Notes: a model not told the origin generated them from the letters alone. A stretch of DNA of 64,000 nt from Fimbriimonas ginsengisoli Gsoil 348 (GCF_000724625.1 NZ_CP007139.1:4774001-4838000), one strand, 5' to 3'; shown: positions 28,646-38,765, counted from the first letter of the stretch. Numbers and translations: made by a program.

Positions 28646-30133
28646 ATGACCGCCTATGACCAGCTGCTCGCCAAGTACGCCGAGGTCGCCACCATTCGGG
28701 CCGCGCAAAACCTGATGGGGTGGGACCAGCAGGTGCTGATGCCGCCGGGAGGGGCGGCGGCGCGGGCCGCACACGCTCAAATTCTCAGCCGCATGCGGCA
28801 CGAGCTCCTTACCAGTGACGAGATGCTGCGGCTGATTGCGGACGCGGGAAGAGAAACCGACCCGGATACCAACGCTGGCCGCTCGATAGCCGCCCTTCAG
28901 CGGGATCTCGACGTAGAGACGAAGCTGCCCGTCGATCTCGTCGAACGCAAAGCCAAGGTTTCCTCCGAGGCGTACGAGGTCTGGAAGACGGCGAAAGCTG
29001 CCAACGACTTTCCAAGCATGGCTCCCTACTACAAGGAGCTCTTCGGCATCGCCCGGGAAACCGCGGAGCGCCTTGGCTACGACGGCCATCCCTACGACGC
29101 GCTCCTCGGCCTCTACGAATTCGGTGCAAAGGAGGCCGACGCCCGGTCGATGTTCGACGCGATCAAAGGACCGATCGTTAACCTCGTTCGAGAAATCAAG
29201 AAAATCGGACGACCGGTCGACGACTCGATTCTCGCCAAAGACTGGGACCGCGAAAAGCTGCGGGGCTTTGCCGAGCGAACCGCCGCCGCGTGCGGGTTCG
29301 ACTTCGACCGCGGAAGGCTCAACCTCTCGCCGAACGCATTTTGCTCCAACCTGGGCCGCTCCGACGTCCGGATGACGACCCGTCCCAGCGACCATCTGAA
29401 AGGAATCGTCTCTTCCTCACTTCATGAGATGGGGCACGGCCTCTACGAGCAGGGATCGCCAGCCGAATGGGATGGAACCCCGCTGGCGGGAGGCATCTCG
29501 TTAGCGGTTCATGAGAGTCAATCTCGCCTTTGGGAGAATGTCATTGGGCGTTCCCGCGGCTTCTGGACTCGATTCCTTCCCGACCTGCAAGCGGTTTTTC
29601 CGGAGCTTTCCACGCTCGATGTGGAAAGAATGTATCGGGCCATCAACAAAGTCGAACCGAGCTTCATTCGCGTCGGCGCGGATGAGCTCACCTATAACTT
29701 GCATATCCTCGTCCGATTCGAGCTCGAAGTCGACCTCATCACCGGCGCGTTGGAGATGGACGAGCTGCCTGAGGCCTGGAACGCCAAGTACAGAGAGTAT
29801 GTCGGCATCGAACCGCCAACCCACACGCTCGGCTGCCTGCAAGACGTTCATTGGAGCCGCGGCTACGTGGGTTACTTCCCCACCTACGCCATGGGCAACC
29901 TGATCGGTCTCCAGATCTGGCGTCGTCTGCGCGACGATATCCCAAACACCGAGGAGCTCATGGCCGGAGGCGACTTCGCGCCCATTCTCGGTTGGCTCCA
30001 GGAAAAGATCTACCGGCAAGGCCGCCGCTACACCCCCCGAGACCTCATCACTCGGGTAACCGGCCGCCCCATGGAAGCCGGCGATTGGCTAGAGTACGCC
30101 CAGGCAAAGTATCGGGCGATCTACTCCCTCTAG
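28646..30133 (+). CDS. Carboxypeptidase Taq-type metallopeptidase (M32)
   Basis: 495 aa, cytosolic zinc carboxypeptidase that removes C-terminal residues. Seen: HEMGH (260-264) as the HExxH zinc motif, followed by HESQSRLWEN supplying the third ligand and family signature, and the GYVGYFPTYAMGN block near the C-terminus. Length and order are canonical for M32. Monocistronic, divergent from rpsL. Confidence 0.95.
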   Translation: MTAYDQLLAKYAEVATIRAAQNLMGWDQQVLMPPGGAAARAAHAQILSRMRHELLTSDEMLRLIADAGRETDPDTNAGRSIAALQRDLDVETKLPVDLVERKAKVSSEAYEVWKTAKAANDFPSMAPYYKELFGIARETAERLGYDGHPYDALLGLYEFGAKEADARSMFDAIKGPIVNLVREIKKIGRPVDDSILAKDWDREKLRGFAERTAAACGFDFDRGRLNLSPNAFCSNLGRSDVRMTTRPSDHLKGIVSSSLHEMGHGLYEQGSPAEWDGTPLAGGISLAVHESQSRLWENVIGRSRGFWTRFLPDLQAVFPELSTLDVERMYRAINKVEPSFIRVGADELTYNLHILVRFELEVDLITGALEMDELPEAWNAKYREYVGIEPPTHTLGCLQDVHWSRGYVGYFPTYAMGNLIGLQIWRRLRDDIPNTEELMAGGDFAPILGWLQEKIYRQGRRYTPRDLITRVTGRPMEAGDWLEYAQAKYRAIYSL

Positions 30134-30317
30134 CCCGCGTCGCCGCCGAACCTCCGCACATTTCTTTGCGTCTTAGCGCCTTTGCGTGACACGATCCCCT
30201 TCCCGCTCCAATTAACATAGAGGCATCAAAACTGAGCCTCAGCTAGCCTTTCCCGATCTGCTTGGTCGGAATGCGGAGGATTTCTCCTGTGCTGCAAGAA
30301 GGGGTTATCATCGCCTT

Positions 30318-30740
30318 ATGGCAAGCGTCGGCTACTCGGGGACGCCGTTGGCGCAGAAACTTGGGTTAAAGGCGGGTAGCCGGCTTATCACCCTCAATGC
30401 TCCCGCTGAGTTCTGGGCCTGGCTTGAACCGATCCCCGCGGGCGTCGAGGAAGGAGAACCCGCAGATGTTATCGTTCTCTTCGTCACCCGAGCGGAGGAA
30501 ATCTTGCCGCTCGTGGAAGACGCCATCCTACGACTCGTCGAACGGGGAGGCCTCTGGCTGGCCTGGCCCAAGCGATCGTCAAAGATTCCCACGGATGTGA
30601 CCGAGGACACCCTTCGCGACCTCATTCTTCCGCTTGGCTTGGTCGACAACAAAGTATGCGCGGTCAGCGAAGTCTGGTCCGGACTGAGATTCGTGCGACG
30701 TTTGCCCAAGGCAAACGCAAAGAGACCCGGAACGCCTTAG
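30318..30740 (+). CDS. DUF3052-family protein
   Basis: 140 aa. Seen: the family-typical N-terminus GYSGTPLAQKLGLKAG, a central DVIVLFVTRAEEI strand-helix and GGLWLAWPKRSSK, which together form the DUF3052 domain of unknown function. GGGG lies upstream of the ATG. No membrane segment. Convergent with the LuxR-type gene. Confidence 0.8.
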   Translation: MASVGYSGTPLAQKLGLKAGSRLITLNAPAEFWAWLEPIPAGVEEGEPADVIVLFVTRAEEILPLVEDAILRLVERGGLWLAWPKRSSKIPTDVTEDTLRDLILPLGLVDNKVCAVSEVWSGLRFVRRLPKANAKRPGTP

Positions 30741-30762
30741 CGCACCGGGGCTCCCATTAACT

Positions 30763-31038
30763 CTACGCTTCGCCGCGCATCATGCCGAAGGTCGGCTCGA
30801 ACGGGATCAGACCGAGGCGGGTGGCGGCTCGGAATGCCTGGACGCGGTTGTTCACCTGAAGCTTGTCGTAGATATTTGCCAGGTGAAAATCGACGGTTCG
30901 CTTCGACACGTACAGAGCGTCGGCCGCTTCCTTGCTGCTGCAACCTTGAGCGATGAGGCTAAGCACCTCGATCTCGCGCTTCGTCAGTCGCACCGGGCGG
31001 TGCGTCATCTCCGTACGTACAGTCACTAATGTCGGCAT
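30763..31038 (-). CDS. Stand-alone LuxR/GerE-type helix-turn-helix regulator
   Basis: 91 aa from ATG 31038, which is preceded by GAGGAAGGGTGG; an in-frame upstream start at 31107 lacks this. Seen: nearly the entire protein is the LuxR C-terminal HTH (LTKREIEVLSLIAQGCSSKEAA...SKRTVDFHLANIYDKL). There is no receiver or autoinducer domain, as in GerE. Transcription factor with unknown target; neighbours give no hint. Confidence 0.85.
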   Translation of the reverse strand: MPTLVTVRTEMTHRPVRLTKREIEVLSLIAQGCSSKEAADALYVSKRTVDFHLANIYDKLQVNNRVQAFRAATRLGLIPFEPTFGMMRGEA

Positions 31039-31239
31039 CGATCCACCCTTCCTCGTTCCTTTAGCGTTCGTTTCCTTGTCCACGATTTCTCGAGTAGCGA
31101 GTGACAACCCGGTCTTGTGAACCGAATCAAAGCGCCACCCCGTCGCATGCAGGTCTCCAGAGCGCCTCGGCCCCTATTCTCCGGGGTTTTTACCGGGTCT
31201 GACTCGTACTAAATCGTTTTTGCGAAACTGTTCGCATTG

Positions 31240-32385
31240 CTAGGGTAGAGAAGACACTATACGAGCCCCATCAACCAGGCAGCAAGCCATCGCTTCCCCA
31301 CCCAGTCCGGTCGCCTTGTCGTAGGCAGAAAGAGTAGCGGCTCGAAACACCTCCAGGCTCTCGTCGTGAACCAGGGCGACGCACGCTCCCCCGAAACCGG
31401 CCCCGGTCATCCGAGCGCCGATGCATCCGGGCGCGGCGGCGGCCGCATCCGCCATCTCGTCGAGCTCGCGGCAGCTCACCTCGTAGTCGTCGCGAAGGCT
31501 CACATGGCTCGCCCGCATCAACTTCCCGGCTTTTTCGAGCTCTCCGGCGTCGAGCGCTTCCTTGAACTGGATGCACCGCTCGTTCTCCGTGATGACGTGG
31601 CGGGCGCGGCGATAAACGACGTCGCTCATCTTCGGCTTAGCCCCCTCTAAGTCCGCGACGTCTGCGTCGCGAAGTTTGGAAACTCCCAAAATCTGGCTCG
31701 CTTCCTCGCACTGCGACCTCCGTTCGTTGTACGCCGAGTCTGTCAGCGCCCGCGGCTTCTTCGTGTCGCACAGCACCACCGAGACCCCGTTGGGCACCGG
31801 CGCATAGGCGATATCGAGGGTTCGAGTGTCAAGGAACATCGCCCGCCCTTCCTTGCCCATTGCACTCGCCATCTGGTCCATGATGCCGCTGTTGACTCCC
31901 ACGAACTGGTTCTCGCAGACCTGCCCCAGCTTAGCCAGCTCCCGATTGGTCAACCCAAGGCCGGCAAACATGTTCCAAACCACGCCAAACGCCATTTCGA
32001 TCGCGGCGCTGCTGCTGACGCCGCTGCCGATTGGGATATCGCTATCGATGTAAGCCTCGATGTTCGGTAGCTCTCCATGCGAGCGCAAAGCCCATGCCAT
32101 TCCGGCCGGGTACTTGGACCAAGAGGTCATTCCTCCACCCGGAACCACCGAGGATGCATCGAAGCTTTCGCCGTCGCCCATCTGCTTCGAAACCACGTGC
32201 GACTTTCCTTCAACCACGCGGGCCGCGATGTAGAGCCCACGATCGATCGCACCCGGGAAAACGAAGCCGTCGTTGTAATCCGTGTGCTCGCCGATCAAAT
32301 TCACCCTTCCCGGAGCAATCCCGAAAAGGGTCGGCTCGTGGCCAAATCTCGCTAGGAAGAGCGCGCGGAGCTCGGAGTGAAACAT
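31240..32385 (-). CDS. galK: Galactokinase
   Basis: 381 aa from ATG 32385. Phosphorylates alpha-D-galactose at C1 with ATP (Leloir pathway). Seen: galactokinase signature GRVNLIGEHTDY (26-37), GHMP ATP-binding PIGSGVSSSAA (118-128), a GIMDQMAS segment with the catalytic Asp, and C-terminal GARMTGAGFGGA. Start lies only 40 bp from the divergent aldehyde dehydrogenase start. No galT/galE in the window; the GH4 alpha-galactosidase at 51.6 kb could supply galactose. Confidence 0.95.
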   Translation of the reverse strand: MFHSELRALFLARFGHEPTLFGIAPGRVNLIGEHTDYNDGFVFPGAIDRGLYIAARVVEGKSHVVSKQMGDGESFDASSVVPGGGMTSWSKYPAGMAWALRSHGELPNIEAYIDSDIPIGSGVSSSAAIEMAFGVVWNMFAGLGLTNRELAKLGQVCENQFVGVNSGIMDQMASAMGKEGRAMFLDTRTLDIAYAPVPNGVSVVLCDTKKPRALTDSAYNERRSQCEEASQILGVSKLRDADVADLEGAKPKMSDVVYRRARHVITENERCIQFKEALDAGELEKAGKLMRASHVSLRDDYEVSCRELDEMADAAAAAPGCIGARMTGAGFGGACVALVHDESLEVFRAATLSAYDKATGLGGEAMACCLVDGARIVSSLP

Positions 32386-32425
32386 AGCAGGAATTATGAC
32401 GGCGGCAAGACGCCAGAATCCGAGC

Positions 32426-33865
32426 ATGGTGCACTGCGAATTGCTCATCGACGGATTCTTTGTCGGCGGTCCGTGCGATCAGTCGGTCGGCAAACAGGTC
32501 GTTCGAGCGCCGTTCGATAACGCCATTCTCGGAACCGCCGCCGAAGGTGGTCTAAGTGAACTCAAGGCCTGCGTCGACGCCGCCCACAGTGCGTACCAGT
32601 CCTGGCGCGAATCCCCCCGCCACCTTCGACAAGCCCTGCTGAGGCGGATCGCCGCGCTCGTTCGAGAGCGGGAAGCCGAGCTCGTAGAGCTGCTCACCCT
32701 AGAGGTCGGCAAGCCGATCGTCTGGAGCCGCGGCGAGGTCGCCCGGTTGGCGCTAACCTTCGACTACGCCGCCGACATCCTCGGCACTTATGGCCTTGAA
32801 GCGATTCCCGTCGATACCGATGCCCGCGGCGAAGGTTTACGATGCACCGTCGAACGGTTTCCGATTGGCGTGATCTTCTGCATCGTCCCCTACAACTGGC
32901 CCTACAATCTCACCGCCCACAAATTGGCCCCCGCGTTGGCATCGGGCAACACGGTGGTCGTAAAGCCCTCGCCCCTGGCCCCACTCTCGACGCTCACATT
33001 GATGCGGTTGATTCATGAAGCCGGATGTCCTCCCGGGGTGGTCAACGCTTGGAACGGGCCACCCGCTCTTGCGCAGAGGCTTCTGGTCGAGGACCCTCGC
33101 ATCCGGATGCTCAGCTTTACCGGGTCTGTCGCGGTAGGTTGGAAGCTCAAAGAATTACTGCCTGATCGGCGCGTTCTCCTCGAGCTCGGCGGCGACGCGT
33201 CGGCGATCGTGCACGGAGATGCCGACCTGGAGTGGGCGGCGGCAAGATCGATTGCCGGTGGATTCGGTTACGCGGGCCAGATCTGCATCTCTATCCAGCA
33301 CGTTCTCGTTCAGTCGTCGATCTACGACGCAATGCGGTCCCGGCTCATCGCGGCGACCGAGTCTTGCCGTTACGGGGAGCCGCTCGACGAAGCCACCGTC
33401 TGCGGTCCGATGATCTCGAACGAGGCCGCCGACCGGGTTCAACAAATGATCGACGAAGCCGTCGGCGCCGGGGCTACGATAATCGCCGGGGGCGGCCGAC
33501 AGGGTCGTTTGCTCCGGCCCGTCTTGCTAGAAAACGTGCAACCCGGCACTCGGCTCGCCCACGAAGAAGTCTTCGGCCCGGTCTTAACGCTGTCTCGATA
33601 CGAGACCATCGACGAAGCCATCGTTCGAGTCAACGAGTCTCCCTACGGGATTCAAACGGGAATCTTCACCCATAGCCTCGCCGTTGCGGAACGGGCATTT
33701 CGGCGATTGGACGTCGGCGGGGTGATCGTCAACGATTACCCCACCCTCAGGTTCGACAATATGCCATACGGGGGAAATAAGCGAAGCGGGTTCGGGCGGG
33801 AGGGAGTCCGCTACGCGATGGATGAAATGACGGAATCCAAAACGATGCTCGTGCGCCCGAGGTGA
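32426..33865 (+). CDS. NAD(P)-dependent aldehyde dehydrogenase
   Basis: 479 aa from ATG 32426. Oxidises an aldehyde to an acid, or an acyl-CoA in some subfamilies. Seen: PYNWPYN with the oxyanion Asn, nucleotide-binding SFTGSVAVG, catalytic Glu in LELGGD, catalytic Cys in GYAGQICIS, and C-terminal EVFGPV and NKRSGFGREG. Resembles glyceraldehyde-3-phosphate/lactaldehyde-type ALDHs (GapN/AldA-like). Substrate undetermined. Its 3' end overlaps the opposite-strand hypothetical gene by 55 bp. Confidence 0.92.
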   Translation: MVHCELLIDGFFVGGPCDQSVGKQVVRAPFDNAILGTAAEGGLSELKACVDAAHSAYQSWRESPRHLRQALLRRIAALVREREAELVELLTLEVGKPIVWSRGEVARLALTFDYAADILGTYGLEAIPVDTDARGEGLRCTVERFPIGVIFCIVPYNWPYNLTAHKLAPALASGNTVVVKPSPLAPLSTLTLMRLIHEAGCPPGVVNAWNGPPALAQRLLVEDPRIRMLSFTGSVAVGWKLKELLPDRRVLLELGGDASAIVHGDADLEWAAARSIAGGFGYAGQICISIQHVLVQSSIYDAMRSRLIAATESCRYGEPLDEATVCGPMISNEAADRVQQMIDEAVGAGATIIAGGGRQGRLLRPVLLENVQPGTRLAHEEVFGPVLTLSRYETIDEAIVRVNESPYGIQTGIFTHSLAVAERAFRRLDVGGVIVNDYPTLRFDNMPYGGNKRSGFGREGVRYAMDEMTESKTMLVRPR

Positions 33866-34116
33866 ACCTCTGAAACCGCTCCGCCAAGCGCCTCGGCGGG
33901 AATAACCGTCGAAAGGCGGCCATTGATGATTCTCATCTCGATCGCGCCTTCACGGGTGCGAGCAAGGCACAACTCTCCGGCCCTCACCGCGCTGAGGGCG
34001 CCGGCACATAGTTCTTGAAGAGCGCCCGCACTCGCAAATCCTTGCCACTCGGCCTCACCCAGCGAGCCTTGAACGACGATCGCAATAAGATCGTATTGGG
34101 CAGCGGAAATTGTCAC
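33811..34116 (-). CDS. Small hypothetical protein
   Basis: 101 aa, GTG start, no clear ribosome site. Composition looks protein-like (alternating hydrophobic/Ala-rich helices, IEMRIINGRLSTVIP), but no family is recognised and no membrane segment is present. The last 18 codons lie antisense within the aldehyde dehydrogenase gene. It may be real or an accidental frame. Confidence 0.4.
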   Translation of the reverse strand: MTISAAQYDLIAIVVQGSLGEAEWQGFASAGALQELCAGALSAVRAGELCLARTREGAIEMRIINGRLSTVIPAEALGGAVSEVHLGRTSIVLDSVISSIA

Positions 34117-34550
34117 CGTCCGAGCGGAGGAAGAGGTCGAACCCCTTACGGAAACCGTAGCAAGGAACGATTTGACGATGGATATATCATGGGTCGCTCC
34201 GTCCTCCGAAGCAAGTTATCCGTTCATGGTAGCGGAAACATGTCACTGCGCTTCTACGGAGCGCGTCACTCGAAAGGGTTACCCATGAGAGTGGACATAC
34301 AAACCGAGGCGGTTTGGGAGAGAATGTGTCCACGCAGGAAAACTCGGCAATTTCAGGGCGAAGTTAAGTTCGACTCAAGACGGCCTGCTAGAGTCAGATT
34401 CGCCTGATCGAATACTTTGCCAGAGAATTGCCATCTGGTGCATTTCCAGGTATTTATCCTGAGTCTTTTTCTATTTGCCTTCTCTCGCCAAAACAGCCGA
34501 ACATTTTAACGTGGGCGACTAACTAAAACTGGTAAGTTCAGCTTGGACCG
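34117..34550. other. Leader region upstream of the polysaccharide operon
   Basis: 434 bp ahead of the BcsB-like gene. A small hairpin (CTTACGGAAACCGTAG-like) occurs near 34146. No GEMM/c-di-GMP riboswitch core, tRNA, or terminator was recognised. The AT content rises toward 34410-34540, consistent with a promoter. The frame at 34015-34407 is not protein-like. Confidence 0.45.
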
Positions 34551-36662
34551 ATGACAACATCATCTCTTTCCGTCCGTCCCTTTCATTCAGTGACGAAATT
34601 TCTTAAGCGCCGATCGTGCTCTCTTCTTGTCGGCGCAGCGGCGCTGATGCTCGCTTCCGGGGCGCTCGCTCAGTCTGCTTCCTCTACTCCAACCGGGAAA
34701 GGAACGAAGACTTACAACATTCCGTTGCTGCCGGAGGGCACCGCCTTTTCCCAGCCTACTAACCAGTGGTCCTACTTCTTCGAGTTGCGACCAGGCGTTC
34801 AGCTTACGGGCAACGAGTACGTAGAGCTGAACTACTCCTGCTCGCCCACTCTGGTCGAAGGGCTTGGCAGCCTCACGATCCTCCTCAATGGAACGCCCGT
34901 CGACAGCCGGAAGACCGGCGGCAAGGCGCCACAAGGCCAATGGCGCGTCACGCTGCCGCTGAAGCTGTTCAAGCAGGGCTTCAACGAACTTAAGATCGTG
35001 TCGCGACAGCGATCGACCGACGGACCTTGCCAAGACTTGGACAACCACGGCAACTGGATCCGCTTTAACGAGGGTAACCGGCTTCACCTGGAGCGCCGCG
35101 AGCCGATGGCTTTCCCGCTCTATTCGTACCCATTCCCGTTCCTCGACACTCTATCGACCGACGTAGTGCAGAGCCGGTGGGTCATTCCGAACGGAGCCGA
35201 TCCGAGCCTCGTATCCGAAATGCTCGGCCTCGCCAGCGACTGGGGTGAGCTCGATCGAGTCCACGGCCTGCCGATCCGGGTAGGAGTTGGGACGACCACG
35301 CCGGCTCAGAATATAATCATCGGCAACATCGCCGGCCAGGTGCCGCCGAACTTCGGTGACGGCCCCGGATACCTTGTGGCGTACCCTGGCGACTACGCCG
35401 GCGGATCGCGCTTGTGGATCACCGGAAAAACGCCGGCGGGAATCTACGCGGCGCGTAATACGCTCGCGTACCCGGAGATGGTCGATCAGCTTCGCGGGTT
35501 CCGCGCATCGATTCCTGGCAATACCATCGCAGATGCCCGCCCGGCCACGACTCGGATCGGAACTTTTACGTTCACCGAACTGGGCACTCCGGTCATCACG
35601 ATGAACGGCGCTTTCCATCAGCACGCTACCCTGACCGTTCAGCGGCCGGTGCGTGTTGATCTGGGACGCGATTCCTTCATCAATATCCGGTTCCGACACT
35701 CCGCTAGCCTGAACCCGCTTCGATCGATCCTGACGGTAAAGGTGAACGGCGTGCCGGTCTCCAGCGCACGGCTTGATGCCGACAACGCGAACGGCGGATT
35801 CATTAAGGCTCGAATTCCGGTCACCGAGCTTGCCAAGAATATTTGGCAGGTCGACCTCGAGGCGTACCACGACCTCGCCGCCGTCGACTGCTCCAAGACC
35901 TACGACGAAGTCGCCTGGACCGTCATCGAAGGCGAGAGCTCCTTCGAGCTGAACACCGGCCAACTGGGTGGTCGTCCTTACCTGGATGCCTTTCCTTACC
36001 TGGTCGGCCGCGACGGAATCGCGCCCCGACGAAGCATGATCTCGCTCTCGCCGAACGCGAACGAATCTCAGCTTTCCCTAGCCGCGGTGATCGCCGCGCG
36101 GGCCGCTCAGGTGAATCGCCACTCGTTCGATTGGGATGTCAAGTTTGGCGCTCTGCCCGATTCCAAGAACAGTTCGATCGCCATCGGGCACTACGACGAG
36201 GTATCGCGGTTCCAGCCAATTGCGAAACAGCTCCTTGTGTCGCCGCAAGGCAACGGCCATTTTGCTATCAATCCAAAGATTCGGGTGGTTAACGACGCTC
36301 TCAACGGAGGCGCCATCCTCCAGGCGATCAAGTCCCCCACAAACGAAGCCGGCGTGCTTTACGTGCTTCTCGGCGCCGACGACGCGGCGCTCGACCGGTT
36401 CGCCCGCCTGTTGGCGGATCCGAAGCGATCGTTGGCCCTGACGGGCGAAGCCGCCGTGTTGACGGCAGACGGGCAGCTTATTACGCTCAGCACGGTTTCC
36501 GACGCCGAGGTTGCCCAGAACCGCACGACCGAACAAGACCGCTATACGCCTAATATGCTCCTGATCATGACCAGCATCATCGTATTGGTCCTGCTCGGTA
36601 TCTTCCTCGTCGCGAGAGCCTTCGTGAAGCGAACGCCGAAAACGCATGGGACGTCCGCCTAA
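34551..36662 (+). CDS. BcsB-like exported polysaccharide-synthase partner
   Basis: 703 aa. Seen: signal peptide ending ASGALA/QS, a long beta-rich extracytoplasmic region with the paired carbohydrate-binding-like modules of the BcsB family (WSYFFELRPGVQLTGNEYVELNYSCSP...SLTILLNGTPV and a second NIRFRHSASLNPLRSILTVKVNGVPV), and a C-terminal membrane helix (LLIMTSIIVLVLLGIFLVA) plus short basic tail. In cellulose synthase, BcsB guides the glucan across the periplasm and anchors to BcsA. Here the partner is the NfrB-like transferase starting 27 bp downstream, so the product is probably not cellulose. Confidence 0.85.
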   Translation: MTTSSLSVRPFHSVTKFLKRRSCSLLVGAAALMLASGALAQSASSTPTGKGTKTYNIPLLPEGTAFSQPTNQWSYFFELRPGVQLTGNEYVELNYSCSPTLVEGLGSLTILLNGTPVDSRKTGGKAPQGQWRVTLPLKLFKQGFNELKIVSRQRSTDGPCQDLDNHGNWIRFNEGNRLHLERREPMAFPLYSYPFPFLDTLSTDVVQSRWVIPNGADPSLVSEMLGLASDWGELDRVHGLPIRVGVGTTTPAQNIIIGNIAGQVPPNFGDGPGYLVAYPGDYAGGSRLWITGKTPAGIYAARNTLAYPEMVDQLRGFRASIPGNTIADARPATTRIGTFTFTELGTPVITMNGAFHQHATLTVQRPVRVDLGRDSFINIRFRHSASLNPLRSILTVKVNGVPVSSARLDADNANGGFIKARIPVTELAKNIWQVDLEAYHDLAAVDCSKTYDEVAWTVIEGESSFELNTGQLGGRPYLDAFPYLVGRDGIAPRRSMISLSPNANESQLSLAAVIAARAAQVNRHSFDWDVKFGALPDSKNSSIAIGHYDEVSRFQPIAKQLLVSPQGNGHFAINPKIRVVNDALNGGAILQAIKSPTNEAGVLYVLLGADDAALDRFARLLADPKRSLALTGEAAVLTADGQLITLSTVSDAEVAQNRTTEQDRYTPNMLLIMTSIIVLVLLGIFLVARAFVKRTPKTHGTSA

Positions 36663-36689
36663 GGGCGTCCCAGACTTGGGAAAATCGGC

Positions 36690-38699
36690 ATGAGCGTTCG
36701 TGACATTCTTGTTATCCTCCGCGACCTGACCTACTGGCTCGCGTGGGTGGTGGGACTGATCTTCCTGTTCAGCGGTGTTCAGGACCTCGTCTACGACATC
36801 GGCGCGTACTCGCTCCGGCTCTTCCGCCGGATCTACTACCGAAAGCGTGAGCGTCTGACCCTGCCCCGTCTTCGAGATCGGGAGCAGCAGCGCATCGCCG
36901 TTATGGTTCCGGCGTGGAACGAGGGCGAAGTCGTGGGGATGATGGTTCAAAACATCATCGAGCGGGTCGAATACAAGAATTATCTGATCTTCGTGGGCAC
37001 GTATCCCAACGATCAGCGAACTCAAGACGCCGTCAACCGCCTGGCCGCCCAGCACCCGCAGCTTATCAACGTCGTCAACCCAAAGAACGGGCCCACGACG
37101 AAAGCCGACTGTCTGAACAACGTCTACCGAACGATCAGGGCTTACGAGGATCAGGAAGGGATCAACTTCGACATCTTCGTGATGCACGATTCAGAGGACG
37201 TGGTGCACCCGCACTCGTTCATGCTCTTCAACTACCTTATCCCCCGGGTCGACGCCATCCAGCTTCCGATCCTTCCGCTGCCGACGCGCCACACCCGCGT
37301 TGTGCACTGGACGTATGCCGACGAGTTCTCTGAGACGCACATGAAGGACGTGCCCGTCCGCGAGAAGGTCTCGGGCTTCGTCCCCTTCGCGGGAACCGGC
37401 ACCGGCTTCTCCCGGCGCGCATTTACCACCCTGGAAATGCAGGGGCGCGCCGTCTTCAACGAAGAGTCCATGACTGAGGACTACTCGATGTCGAAGCGCA
37501 TGCGCGAGGCCGGTCTCACGATCGTTTTCGTGAACCTCGTGCTCGACAATCCCGATGTCAAGTACGCTCCTTGGGTACCGCTCTGCCGTCGGCCGGAGTT
37601 CATTTCCAACTGGGCGTTCTTCCCGATGGACTTCACCCGGTCGGTCCGCCAAAAGACGCGCTGGATCATCGGCATTTCGCTTCAAGAGTGGGAATCCACC
37701 GGTTGGAGCGGCGATCCTCGAATGATCGAGAACCTGATCAAGGATCGCAAGGTGTTCGTTTCGGCCGCCACCGCGCTGCTGGGCTACGTCCTCCTCACCT
37801 ACTTCCTGCTGTTCTACATGGGTGAGAAAGGCGTCGTACCGTTCCAGCTGCTTCCCGTTATCGAAGAAGGCTCGACTCTCCACCGTCTCGTTCTAGTCGA
37901 CACCTCGTTTATGGTGTTGCGCATGGTGCAGCGAGTGGTTTTCGTCGGCATGGTCTACGGCGCTACCGCCGGACTGCTTTCGATTCCGCGCCTTGCGATC
38001 AGCAATATCGTCAACGGCCTCGCGGCTTACCGCGCCCTCCAGACCTTCGCCCGAGCGAGACAAGGCAAGACGGCTGTACGATGGGATAACACCGACCACT
38101 TAGAAGGAGTTGGCACGATGCCCTCCGCCCAGGTAGAGCGCGTCCACAACATCCGGTCCACGGAGATCACACCCACTGCCACGATCCTGCAGCGTCTACG
38201 ATCCGACGATCCGGCAGTTGTGGTATCCGGACTGGAAGTGATCCCGAAGGACCTCCGCGGCGCGGACCGGGACGCCGTACTGCAGTCGCTTTACGATATT
38301 GCGAACCACAAGGACACTTCGGTCCGCGCGGCTTTCGCCCGCGTCATGGGCTTCCTAACATGGCCCGAGCTCACGCTTACCGTGCTCTCCGTCCTACACG
38401 ACCGAAAGTGGGTCGTCCGGGCGAACTGTGCCAAGGCGCTCCTGAAGTATCCGAACTTTGAGGCCCTGGTCGAGAGCGCCCTCATGGAGCACGATCCCCT
38501 CGTTCGTGAGATTCTCGTGCGAAGCATCGAACAGAACCGACTTAGGCAAGAGACGCTGCTTCCGAAGCTCAGCGACCCGAACCTTGCCGCTACCCGAACC
38601 GCCCTCGTCAACGATTCATCGCTCATTAGGGAGATGTACCTACGAGAAGTAGGAATGACTTGGGATGAGTACATGGAAACTGAGCTCCAAGCCGCATAA
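36690..38699 (+). CDS. NfrB-like membrane glycosyltransferase with HEAT-like C-terminus
   Basis: 669 aa. Seen: N-terminal membrane segment(s) (12-34); GT2 core with NEGE (77-80), KAD (138-140), HDSED metal motif (166-170), TED (262-264) and QKTRW (321-325, the QxxRW processive-synthase motif); further membrane helices (about 355-450); then a cytoplasmic tail with repeated helical HEAT-like units (for example TSVRAAFARVMGF, KWVVRANCAKALL). Known: E. coli NfrB has a GT2 domain plus a C-terminal MshEN c-di-GMP-binding domain and makes an N-acetylmannosamine polymer. The HEAT-like tail replacing MshEN suggests different control (inference). Second gene of the operon after the BcsB-like gene. Confidence 0.88.
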   Translation: MSVRDILVILRDLTYWLAWVVGLIFLFSGVQDLVYDIGAYSLRLFRRIYYRKRERLTLPRLRDREQQRIAVMVPAWNEGEVVGMMVQNIIERVEYKNYLIFVGTYPNDQRTQDAVNRLAAQHPQLINVVNPKNGPTTKADCLNNVYRTIRAYEDQEGINFDIFVMHDSEDVVHPHSFMLFNYLIPRVDAIQLPILPLPTRHTRVVHWTYADEFSETHMKDVPVREKVSGFVPFAGTGTGFSRRAFTTLEMQGRAVFNEESMTEDYSMSKRMREAGLTIVFVNLVLDNPDVKYAPWVPLCRRPEFISNWAFFPMDFTRSVRQKTRWIIGISLQEWESTGWSGDPRMIENLIKDRKVFVSAATALLGYVLLTYFLLFYMGEKGVVPFQLLPVIEEGSTLHRLVLVDTSFMVLRMVQRVVFVGMVYGATAGLLSIPRLAISNIVNGLAAYRALQTFARARQGKTAVRWDNTDHLEGVGTMPSAQVERVHNIRSTEITPTATILQRLRSDDPAVVVSGLEVIPKDLRGADRDAVLQSLYDIANHKDTSVRAAFARVMGFLTWPELTLTVLSVLHDRKWVVRANCAKALLKYPNFEALVESALMEHDPLVREILVRSIEQNRLRQETLLPKLSDPNLAATRTALVNDSSLIREMYLREVGMTWDEYMETELQAA

Positions 38700-38765
38700 G
38701 GTCGCACAAAAAAGGGACTTGGCCTGTCACAAATACCAGGTGCAGCGATCGCACCTGGGGAGACA

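Noticed and set aside
34015-34407. A 130-codon open frame before the BcsB-like gene
   Set aside because: It overlaps the small minus-strand gene, has an unbiased Arg/Ser-rich composition, no ribosome site, and no recognisable domain.
34117-34550. Possible c-di-GMP or other riboswitch before the polysaccharide operon
   Set aside because: I compared by eye with the GEMM core and found no matching conserved strings; a covariance-model search would be needed to revive it.
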